Assembly (NCBI GenBank): GCA_008729055.1
Contig: SDUX01000007.1
Span: 5,997,009 to 6,061,008, forward strand
Direction of reading: 5' to 3'
DNA from: Pyropia haitanensis
Lineage: Eukaryota; Rhodophyta; Bangiophyceae; Bangiales; Bangiaceae
DNA: 64,000 nucleotides
Within the stretch, counting starts at the first letter, position 1; each line of letters begins with the position of its first letter. This document shows positions 55,195-64,000 of the stretch, in pieces. The position numbers and the translations under genes are program-made. The notes beneath the pieces were generated by a model. The model saw only the letters and a program-made list of their open reading frames with translations, was not told the DNA's origin and did no database searches.

Positions 55195-55229
55195 TATAAA
55201 CCCTCGTGTGCGCGCATGCGCGCGCACAC
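55195..55229. promoter_or_regulatory. TATAAA box plus 24-bp alternating Pu/Py palindrome (unit 1)
   Basis: TATAAA at 55195-55200 is followed by a 24-bp strictly alternating purine-pyrimidine stretch at 55206-55229, built from GTGTGCGCGCAT and its near mirror. This kind of sequence can adopt Z-DNA. Equivalent positions: 57886-57909, 60567-60590 and 63248-63271. An AATAAA lies at 55270-55275. Whether this is a promoter, and on which strand, is not shown. Confidence 0.4.
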
Positions 55230-55647
55230 CCCTCGCAAAACACGCAAAAACTGAACACACATACCACCCAATAAAAAGGCTCCACAATCAAAGCAAGCAA
55301 GCGTAGAAATCCGTCTGGCCTCCGCGCAAAAATCCCCAACATACGAACCACTGCAATACTCTGCAAATGGGGTGCCGAAAGTCCCAGTCGGAATTTCGAG
55401 CTGAAATGGACATATTTCACTCGTGGGTGAGGTGAAATCCAATCTCAATTCTGAGCCACTTGCTCCGAATATTCAAACCCAGATTCGGGGTTTGCCACAG
55501 ATACGAAAGAATTGAGGAAACCTGGTCTCCTTTTGATACCACAAACCGGTCTTGACGGTTTGCGAGAAAAGCGCTTGCCCCCTGAAAGTACACTCATGCT
55601 GTATACTAGTAACGCGGAGATTTGCAATAAGCCTATCCGTAAGGGGC

Positions 55648-55680
55648 GGGCCGGGCGATGGGGCAACCCACCGCCGGCCC
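55648..55680 (+). other. stable GNRA-capped hairpin in the unit (unit 1)
   Basis: GGGCCGGGCGATGGG, then GCAA, then CCCACCGCCGGCCC folds into a 13-bp stem with one A-C mismatch and one bulged G under a GCAA tetraloop. The same element is at 58328-58360, 61009-61041 and 63690-63722. It could be an RNA structure or a rho-independent-like stem; function unknown. Confidence 0.6.
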
Positions 55681-55980
55681 AGAGGGTATTCGAGTGGGGC
55701 TGACGGTGGCCACTCACCGCCGACGAACCGAAATCAACCATTCTTTGTGCCAACTTTTCCCCCCGAGCAACGCTTTCCACCTCACCCCTTCCGGGGCAGG
55801 CGGGGATTGTGATAGTCGGTACGGGTCGGTTCCTTCGTGGTGGCGGAGACGGGCAAGGATAGTCTGGGCGTCTGCGTGGTGGGTAACCGCCGGGCGCGGC
55901 TGCGGGCGGGAACCGCTACACCCCCCCCCCCTGCTCGCCCGCTCACTACGGGCAAGAAGCTGGACCTGACGCCGGAGCAG

Positions 55981-56828
55981 ATGTTGGCCGGTCGCCGTGA
56001 GCAGGTTCGCAAGAACATGGCGGCCATGCGCGCCTGGCGGCAGACTGATGCGGACGCCGGCGGCCGCGCGACGGAGGGGTCGGACGCCGTCGACGAGGAG
56101 GCATCGGTGGCTGCGGCCGTGGCGGCGGCGGTGGCCATCTGTGGCGCACCCGCCACGGTCGCCCGCACCGCGCCCGACGCCGGGGCGGTCGCAGCTCATG
56201 AAGAGGCCATCCGGATGGGGGCTGAGCGTTGTACGCACTGCCCCCGGCGCTACAAGGGCCGAGCCGCGCGGATGGCGCACGGGCGCATGGCGCACAGGTT
56301 GACTTTCAAGATTGGCTACGACAACAAGATAAAATCGGTTTTGGAGTCGGCGAGGTGGCGGCCCATGACTTCGTGGACCGGCCACCCCGAAGTTGGGACT
56401 TACGGAGCCCAATGGTCGTTTCAGGAGCTTGGGGGGGCTCTGCGTGCGGATTTTGTATTGGCTGTTGGGGGGGTTGGTTTGCTGTGGAGGTGGACGAATC
56501 AGCTCACCGTGGGTATCCACGTGAGTCTGAGATCTCCAGGGAGGTGACCATCCGAGCCTCATTTGAGGACTACGCCAAGCCGGCGTTGCGCTTGATTAGG
56601 TTTAACCCGGACGCCTTTCTGGTTGGGACGACTTACATCCCTCCGGAGTTTGAGTCTCGGGCCATTCATCATGCTGGATGGCTGTGGGAGCACCGTTTGG
56701 AGGGGGCACGGGAGTGTTTTACTGATTATTGGTATTACGGTAGGGTGCGTCAAGAGAGCGACCGGCCGACGATGAGGACTAACCCTCAGGGGCGTCCTGG
56801 TAGGGGTGAGGAGCTCATCTCGTGGTAG
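55981..56828 (+). CDS. zinc-ribbon/nuclease-like ORF of the array, copy 1 (frame break)
   Basis: Starting at the ATG at 55981 (MLAGRREQVRKNM), the first frame gives a basic helix-like N-terminus, an Ala-rich linker, a CTHC...H region reminiscent of a half zinc finger (CTHCPRRYKGRAARMAH), then KIGYDNKIKSVLE, SFQELGGALRADFVLAV. At the G7 run 56467-56473 the homology moves one base back into FAVEVDESAHRGY, LRLIRFNPDAF and a Trp/Glu/Arg-rich end, stopping at 56828. The order D (in RADFVL), then E-x-D-E-x2-H, then R-F-NPD is one I associate with a poorly characterised nuclease-like family in algal, giant-virus and phage proteins (PD-(D/E)XK-like fold suspected). The break is the same in all units. 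It is either a missing G, a -1 frameshift site, or shared inactivation. With 11 C upstream, the open frame extends left beyond the ATG without another ATG. Confidence 0.55.
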
Positions 56829-57135
56829 TATGTAGGAGGGATCGGTTTCTAGCTAGATTCATCATCTTTTTGTTCGTGACTCACTTTGATGGGAGTATGA
56901 ATGTACCACTTGTCAGCTGAACCCCGTTCTCCCTTTGGGGCATGCGTTGGTATGGTTCTTTGTGGTCTCTATAGACTGAGATGAATATCAAAAAGCATAC
57001 CTCCTCTTTGTAATGTCTGCTCCGTCCTCCTCGCTTCTTCTTTCGAAAAAGACGGAGAGGGGTGGGCGGGGACAGCTGGGTATGGAAATCGCGTGGTACA
57101 AGTCATGCCGGAGGCGTTCATAGAACGGGACTCCA

Positions 57136-59816
57136 ATGAGGACGCAACGGAGGTCGCCCTTAGACTTTCTCTCGTCGACATGGATTGCGGGTTTGGTAGT
57201 AAAGTTCCATATTTGGTCCGGTAGGAAGAGGGCGCGCGCTGTCGCGCCAGCTTAGGAGTGTTTTTTTCTAGGATGGACGCAAGCCTCTGGGGACGCCCTG
57301 TACTTTTTTTTTCCGCGCTGGCTGGATGCGGGTTTGGTAGTGAGGTTCCATTGGTCCGCTTACATTCACACCAGGCGCTGTGGGAAAAAAAAATGCACGC
57401 CGTCGTCACGGCCTTGTGTACCCTCCGTATCGTTCCGTATTGACTTCCTATACTAGTGCAACGCTGGTACCAGACCACTGCACGTGTGCGCCCTTTTGCG
57501 CTTGGAAGAGTCGGTTGGCTTCTCTGGGCAAAAAAAGGGCTCTTGTAGAAATGCCCCAACCTGTGGTACGGCACACGTCGTGAATGAGAAACGGGGAAGG
57601 GGTTTGGTTATCCGGCTGCCTGTCTCGCCTCACTGACGGTGGCATGTTGGGACGATACTGTAGCAGTACGGCTACGCCAACCCACAACTTGTGGGGGCGA
57701 GACACGCGCGCTCGGGTCCCAACTTGGAACACCGGAAGCAACACGTCAAACACCAACACGCGACTTGCGTGTGGCGAGTGGCCGACTCGCCAAGGCACTA
57801 ACAAGATGTGTCGCAGCCAGACGGTATTTACTTGGCAGCCAAGGGGGGCCGTCCCCGCCTTGCTGTCCCGCGCTTATAAACCCTCGTGTGCGCGCATGCG
57901 CGCGCACACCCCTCGCAAAACACGCAAAAACTGAACACACATACCACCCAATAAAAAGGCTCCACAATCAAAGCAAGCAAGCGTAGAAATCCGTCTGGCC
58001 TCCGCGCAAAAATCCCCAACATACGAACCACTGCAATACTCTGCAAATGGGGTGCCGAAAGTCCCAGTCGGAATTTCGAGCTGAAATCGACATATTTCAC
58101 TCGTGGGTGAGGTGAAATCCAATCTCAATTCTGAGCCACTTGCTCCGAATATTCAAACCCAGATTCGGGGTTTGCCACAGATACGAAAGAATTGAGGAAA
58201 CCTGGTCTCCTTTTGATACCACAAACCGGTCTTGACGGTTTGCGAGAAAAGCGCTTGCCCCCTGAAAGTACACTCATGCTGTATACTAGTAACGCGGAGA
58301 TTTGCAATAAGCCTATCCGTAAGGGGCGGGCCGGGCGATGGGGCAACCCACCGCCGGCCCAGAGGGTATTCGAGTGGGGCTGACGGTGGCCACTCACCGC
58401 CGACGAACCGAAATCAACCATTCTTTGTGCCAACTTTTCCCCCCGAGCAACGCTTTCCACCTCACCCCTTCCGGGGCAGGCGGGGATTGTGATAGTCGGT
58501 ACGGGTCGGTTCCTTCGTGGTGGCGGAGACGGGCAAGGATAGTCTGGGCGTCTGCGTGGTGGGTAACCGCCGGGCGCGGCTGCGGGCGGGAACCGCTACA
58601 CCCCCCCCCCCCTGCTCGCCCGCTCACTACGGGCAAGAAGCTGGACCTGACGCCGGAGCAGATGTTGGCCGGTCGCCGTGAGCAGGTTCGCAAGAACATG
58701 GCGGCCATGCGCGCCTGGCGGCAGACTGATGCGGACGCCGGCGGCCGCGCGACGGAGGGGTCGGACGCCGTCGACGAGGAGGCATCGGTGGCTGCGGCCG
58801 TGGCGGCGGCGGTGGCCATCTGTGGCGCACCCGCCACGGTCGCCCGCACCGCGCCCGACGCCGGGGCGGTCGCAGCTCATGAAGAGGCCATCCGGATGGG
58901 GGCTGAGCGTTGTACGCACTGCCCCCGGCGCTACAAGGGCCGAGCCGCGCGGATGGCGCACGGGCGCATGGCGCACAGGTTGACTTTCAAGATTGGCTAC
59001 GACAACAAGATAAAATCGGTTTTGGAGTCGGCGAGGTGGCGGCCCATGACTTCGTGGACCGGCCACCCCGAAGTTGGGACTTACGGAGCCCAATGGTCGT
59101 TTCAGGAGCTTGGGGGGGCTCTGCGTGCGGATTTTGTATTGGCTGTTGGGGGGGTTGGTTTGCTGTGGAGGTGGACGAATCAGCTCACCGTGGGTATCCA
59201 CGTGAGTCTGAGATCTCCAGGGAGGTGACCATCCGAGCCTCATTTGAGGACTACGCCAAGCCGGCGTTGCGCTTGATTAGGTTTAACCCGGACGCCTTTC
59301 TGGTTGGGACGACTTACATCCCTCCGGAGTTTGAGTCTCGGGCCATTCATCATGCTGGATGGCTGTGGGAGCACCGTTTGGAGGGGGCACGGGAGTGTTT
59401 TACTGATTATTGGTATTACGGTAGGGTGCGTCAAGAGAGCGACCGGCCGACGATGAGGACTAACCCTCAGGGGCGTCCTGGTAGGGGTGAGGAGCTCATC
59501 TCGTGGTAGTATGTAGGAGGGATCGGTTTCTAGCTAGATTCATCATCTTTTTGTTCGTGACTCACTTTGATGGGAGTATGAATGTACCACTTGTCAGCTG
59601 AACCCCGTTCTCCCTTTGGGGCATGCGTTGGTATGGTTCTTTGTGGTCTCTATAGACTGAGATGAATATCAAAAAGCATACCTCCTCTTTGTAATGTCTG
59701 CTCCGTCCTCCTCGCTTCTTCTTTCGAAAAAGACGGAGAGGGGTGGGCGGGGACAGCTGGGTATGGAAATCGCGTGGTACAAGTCATGCCGGAGGCGTTC
59801 ATAGAACGGGACTCCA
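57136..59816. repeat. array unit 2 (2,681 bp)
   Basis: Complete unit with 12 C in the variable C run (58,601-58,612). A private G-to-A change lies near 57,597. Confidence 0.93.
58662..59509 (+). CDS. zinc-ribbon/nuclease-like ORF of the array, copy 2 (frame break)
   Basis: Same as the copy at 55981, with no substitution that I noticed in the coding part and the same G7 break at about 59,148-59,154. With 12 C upstream, a different open frame is fused in front of it, with an ATG at 58,338. This upstream difference between copies argues that the real start is the internal ATG at 58662. Confidence 0.55.
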
Positions 59817-62497
59817 ATGAGGACGCAACGGAGGTCGCCCTTAGACTTTCTCTCGTCGACATGGATTGCGGGTTTGGTAGTAAAGTTCCATATTTGGTCC
59901 GGTAGGAAGAGGGCGCGCGCTGTCGCGCCAGCTTAGGAGTGTTTTTTTCTAGGATGGACGCAAGCCTCTGGGGACGCCCTGTACTTTTTTTTTCCGCGCT
60001 GGCTGGATGCGGGTTTGGTAGTGAGGTTCCATTGGTCCGCTTACATTCACACCAGGCGCTGTGGGAAAAAAAAATGCACGCCGTCGTCACGGCCTTGTGT
60101 ACCCTCCGTATCGTTCCGTATTGACTTCCTATACTAGTGCAACGCTGGTACCAGACCACTGCACGTGTGCGCCCTTTTGCGCTTGGAAGAGTCGGTTGGC
60201 TTCTCTGGGCAAAAAAAGGGCTCTTGTAGAAATGCCCCAACCTGTGGTACGGCACACGTCGTGAATGAGAAACGGGGGAGGGGTTTGGTTATCCGGCTGC
60301 CTGTCTCGCCTCACTGACGGTGGCATGTTGGGACGATACTGTAGCAGTACGGCTACGCCAACCCACAACTTGTGGGGGCGAGACACGCGCGCTCGGGTCC
60401 CAACTTGGAACACCGGAAGCAACACGTCAAACACCAACACGCGACTTGCGTGTGGCGAGTGGCCGACTCGCCAAGGCACTAACAAGATGTGTCGCAGCCA
60501 GACGGTATTTACTTGGCAGCCAAGGGGGGCCGTCCCCGCCTTGCTGTCCCGCGCTTATAAACCCTCGTGTGCGCGCATGCGCGCGCACACCCCTCGCAAA
60601 ACACGCAAAAACTGAACACACATACCACCCAATAAAAAGGCTCCACAATCAAAGCAAGCAAGCGTAGAAATCCGTCTGGCCTCCGCGCAAAAATCCCCAA
60701 CATACGAACCACTGCAATACTCTGCAAATGGGGTGCCGAAAGTCCCAGTCGGAATTTCGAGCTGAAATCGACATATTTCACTCGTGGGTGAGGTGAAATC
60801 CAATCTCAATTCTGAGCCACTTGCTCCGAATATTCAAACCCAGATTCGGGGTTTGCCACAGATACGAAAGAATTGAGGAAACCTGGTCTCCTTTTGATAC
60901 CACAAACCGGTCTTGACGGTTTGCGAGAAAAGCGCTTGCCCCCTGAAAGTACACTCATGCTGTATACTAGTAACGCGGAGATTTGCAATAAGCCTATCCG
61001 TAAGGGGCGGGCCGGGCGATGGGGCAACCCACCGCCGGCCCAGAGGGTATTCGAGTGGGGCTGACGGTGGCCACTCACCGCCGACGAACCGAAATCAACC
61101 ATTCTTTGTGCCAACTTTTCCCCCCGAGCAACGCTTTCCACCTCACCCCTTCCGGGGCAGGCGGGGATTGTGATAGTCGGTACGGGTCGGTTCCTTCGTG
61201 GTGGCGGAGACGGGCAAGGATAGTCTGGGCGTCTGCGTGGTGGGTAACCGCCGGGCGCGGCTGCGGGCGGGAACCGCTACACCCCCCCCCCCCTGCTCGC
61301 CCGCTCACTACGGGCAAGAAGCTGGACCTGACGCCGGAGCAGATGTTGGCCGGTCGCCGTGAGCAGGTTCGCAAGAACATGGCGGCCATGCGCGCCTGGC
61401 GGCAGACTGATGCGGACGCCGGCGGCCGCGCGACGGAGGGGTCGGACGCCGTCGACGAGGAGGCATCGGTGGCTGCGGCCGTGGCGGCGGCGGTGGCCAT
61501 CTGTGGCGCACCCGCCACGGTCGCCCGCACCGCGCCCGACGCCGGGGCGGTCGCAGCTCATGAAGAGGCCATCCGGATGGGGGCTGAGCGTTGTACGCAC
61601 TGCCCCCGGCGCTACAAGGGCCGAGCCGCGCGGATGGCGCACGGGCGCATGGCGCACAGGTTGACTTTCAAGATTGGCTACGACAACAAGATAAAATCGG
61701 TTTTGGAGTCGGCGAGGTGGCGGCCCATGACTTCGTGGACCGGCCACCCCGAAGTTGGGACTTACGGAGCCCAATGGTCGTTTCAGGAGCTTGGGGGGGC
61801 TCTGCGTGCGGATTTTGTATTGGCTGTTGGGGGGGTTGGTTTGCTGTGGAGGTGGACGAATCAGCTCACCGTGGGTATCCACGTGAGTCTGAGATCTCCA
61901 GGGAGGTGACCATCCGAGCCTCATTTGAGGACTACGCCAAGCCGGCGTTGCGCTTGATTAGGTTTAACCCGGACGCCTTTCTGGTTGGGACGACTTACAT
62001 CCCTCCGGAGTTTGAGTCTCGGGCCATTCATCATGCTGGATGGCTGTGGGAGCACCGTTTGGAGGGGGCACGGGAGTGTTTTACTGATTATTGGTATTAC
62101 GGTAGGGTGCGTCAAGAGAGCGACCGGCCGACGATGAGGACTAACCCTCAGGGGCGTCCTGGTAGGGGTGAGGAGCTCATCTCGTGGTAGTATGTAGGAG
62201 GGATCGGTTTCTAGCTAGATTCATCATCTTTTTGTTCGTGACTCACTTTGATGGGAGTATGAATGTACCACTTGTCAGCTGAACCCCGTTCTCCCTTTGG
62301 GGCATGCGTTGGTATGGTTCTTTGTGGTCTCTATAGACTGAGATGAATATCAAAAAGCATACCTCCTCTTTGTAATGTCTGCTCCGTCCTCCTCGCTTCT
62401 TCTTTCGAAAAAGACGGAGAGGGGTGGGCGGGGACAGCTGGGTATGGAAATCGCGTGGTACAAGTCATGCCGGAGGCGTTCATAGAACGGGACTCCA
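59817..62497. repeat. array unit 3 (2,681 bp)
   Basis: Complete unit with 12 C in the variable C run. I saw no private substitution, so it serves as the consensus. Confidence 0.93.
61343..62190 (+). CDS. zinc-ribbon/nuclease-like ORF of the array, copy 3 (frame break)
   Basis: Same as copy 2, with the G7 break at about 61,829-61,835 and 12 C upstream. The fourth unit is cut before this ORF would begin (expected about 23 bases past the window edge). Confidence 0.55.
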
Positions 62498-64000
62498 ATG
62501 AGGACGCAACGGAGGTCGCCCTTAGACTTTCTCTCGTCGACATGGATTGCGGGTTTGGTAGTAAAGTTCCATATTTGGTCCGGTAGGAAGAGGGCGCGCG
62601 CTGTCGCGCCAGCTTAGGAGTGTTTTTTTCTAGGATGGACGCAAGCCTCTGGGGACGCCCTGTACTTTTTTTTTCCGCGCTGGCTGGATGCGGGTTTGGT
62701 AGTGAGGTTCCATTGGTCCGCTTACATTCACACCAGGCGCTGTGGGAAAAAAAAATGCACGCCGTCGTCACGGCCTTGTGTACCCTCCGTATCGTTCCGT
62801 ATTGACTTCCTATACTAGTGCAACGCTGGTACCAGACCACTGCACGTGTGCGCCCTTTTGCGCTTGGAAGAGTCGGTTGGCTTCTCTGGGCAAAAAAAGG
62901 GCTCTTGTAGAAGTGCCCCAACCTGTGGTACGGCACACGTCGTGAATGAGAAACGGGGGAGGGGTTTGGTTATCCGGCTGCCTGTCTCGCCTCACTGACG
63001 GTGGCATGTTGGGACGATACTGTAGCAGTACGGCTACGCCAACCCACAACTTGTGGGGGCGAGACACGCGCGCTCGGGTCCCAACTTGGAACACCGGAAG
63101 CAACACGTCAAACACCAACACGCGACTTGCGTGTGGCGAGTGGCCGACTCGCCAAGGCACTAACAAGATGTGTCGCAGCCAGACGGTATTTACTTGGCAG
63201 CCAAGGGGGGCCGTCCCCGCCTTGCTGTCCCGCGCTTATAAACCCTCGTGTGCGCGCATGCGCGCGCACACCCCTCGCAAAACACGCAAAAACTGAACAC
63301 ACATACCACCCAATAAAAAGGCTCCACAATCAAAGCAAGCAAGCGTAGAAATCCGTCTGGCCTCCGCGCAAAAATCCCCAACATACGAACCACTGCAATA
63401 CTCTGCAAATGGGGTGCCGAAAGTCCCAGTCGGAATTTCGAGCTGAAATCGACATATTTCACTCGTGGGTGAGGTGAAATCCAATCTCAATTCTGAGCCA
63501 CTTGCTCCGAATATTCAAACCCAGATTCGGGGTTTGCCACAGATACGAAAGAATTGAGGAAACCTGGTCTCCTTTTGATACCACAAACCGGTCTTGACGG
63601 TTTGCGAGAAAAGCGCTTGCCCCCTGAAAGTACACTCATGCTGTATACTAGTAACGCGGAGATTTGCAATAAGCCTATCCGTAAGGGGCGGGCCGGGCGA
63701 TGGGGCAACCCACCGCCGGCCCAGAGGGTATTCGAGTGGGGCTGACGGTGGCCACTCACCGCCGACGAACCGAAATCAACCATTCTTTGTGCCAACTTTT
63801 CCCCCCGAGCAACGCTTTCCACCTCACCCCTTCCGGGGCAGGCGGGGATTGTGATAGTCGGTACGGGTCGGTTCCTTCGTGGTGGCGGAGACGGGCAAGG
63901 ATAGTCTGGGCGTCTGCGTGGTGGGTAACCGCCGGGCGCGGCTGCGGGCGGGAACCGCTACACCCCCCCCCCCTGCTCGCCCGCTCACTACGGGCAAGAA
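62498..64000. repeat. array unit 4 (partial, first 1,503 bp)
   Basis: Cut by the window edge just before the start of its nuclease-like ORF. It has 11 C in the variable run and an A-to-G change near 62,913. Confidence 0.93.

Larger units (their letters stand above)
54456..57135. repeat. array unit 1 (2,680 bp)
   Basis: First unit, joined on its left to CACTA-derived sequence. It differs from the others by A instead of G near 54,651 and G instead of C near 55,408. Its C run at 55,920-55,931 has 11 C. Confidence 0.93.
54456..64000. repeat. tandem array of 2.68-kb units (3.56 copies, continues past the window)
   Basis: The same sequence recurs head to tail with boundaries (ATGAGGACGCAACGG) at 54456, 57136, 59817 and 62498, so periods are 2,680, 2,681 and 2,681. 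Copies differ at only a handful of positions that I could find: A/G near 54,651, a G/A near 57,597, G/C near 55,408, A/G near 62,913, and C-run length at about 55,920 and its equivalents. The left edge abuts CACTA-derived DNA. The unit is not ribosomal DNA and shows no telomere-like hexamer. It carries a nuclease-like ORF (+), a TATAAA box followed by an alternating purine-pyrimidine palindrome, an AATAAA, and a GNRA-capped hairpin. Confidence 0.95.

Noticed and set aside
57448..60255. 118- and 201-residue - strand open frames recurring in each array unit
   Set aside because: They recur because the unit recurs; composition and lack of motifs give no support as genes.
54456..64000. array as ribosomal DNA or 5S clusters
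   Set aside because: No conserved rRNA core sequences are visible, and the unit carries protein-like ORFs.
54456..64000. array as a CRISPR or bacterial repeat locus
   Set aside because: The repeat unit is 2.68 kb with no short repeat/spacer alternation, and the surrounding genes are eukaryotic.

Overview
The window looks like nuclear DNA of a very GC-rich alga. A bangiophyte red alga (Porphyra/Pyropia type) is my best guess, not a proof. The signs are: G/C-saturated codons; Ala/Gly/Pro/Arg-rich proteins with single-residue tracts; mostly intronless genes with short introns (277-491 nt) whose donors read GTACGT; a nuclear-type tRNA-Tyr with both an anticodon-loop intron and a D-loop insertion; and several start codons in an (A)CCATGG context. 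Many genes change reading frame exactly at long G or C runs. I read most of these as homopolymer length errors in the assembly and annotate through them, saying so each time.

Region 1 (1-22,000) carries host genes. In order: the 3' part of a membrane protein (+); a MYND-finger/MSS51-like protein (-); a NodU/CmcH-family carbamoyltransferase with a transit-peptide-like N-terminus (+); an atypical MAPK/Nemo-like kinase with DLG and TQA in place of DFG and TxY (+); a membrane-anchored CPYC glutaredoxin (-); a three-exon CPSF6-like RNA-processing factor (+); and a two-exon secreted Gly/His-repeat protein (+).

Region 2 (22,965-45,643) starts with a large five-exon gene (-) for a fungal-type Zn2Cys6 transcription factor with a PAS-like region. 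About 7.5 kb of homopolymer-rich DNA without a recognisable gene follows. Then come a small unknown protein (+), a polo-like kinase with polo boxes (-), an EVE-domain protein with an AT-hook-like motif (+) and a PAP2-type lipid phosphate phosphatase (-).

Region 3 (45,644-64,000) is lower in GC and rich in mobile DNA. It holds the tRNA-Tyr, an intact pogo/Tigger-type transposase ORF, a weak hypothetical exon, and a decayed CACTA/EnSpm transposase. The CACTA sequence stops where a tandem array of near-identical 2,680-2,681-bp units begins. The array fills the rest of the window and runs off its right edge. Each complete unit carries a zinc-ribbon-like plus nuclease-like ORF of a type I associate with algal and giant-virus/phage proteins. 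Its catalytic acidic residues lie on either side of a one-base break in a G7 run that is the same in every unit. This array is the best candidate in the window for an undescribed element.

How the genes relate: this is a eukaryotic region without operons. Neighbours mostly alternate strand and share divergent intergenic regions (MYND/carbamoyltransferase, glutaredoxin/CPSF6, polo kinase/EVE). I see no common pathway.
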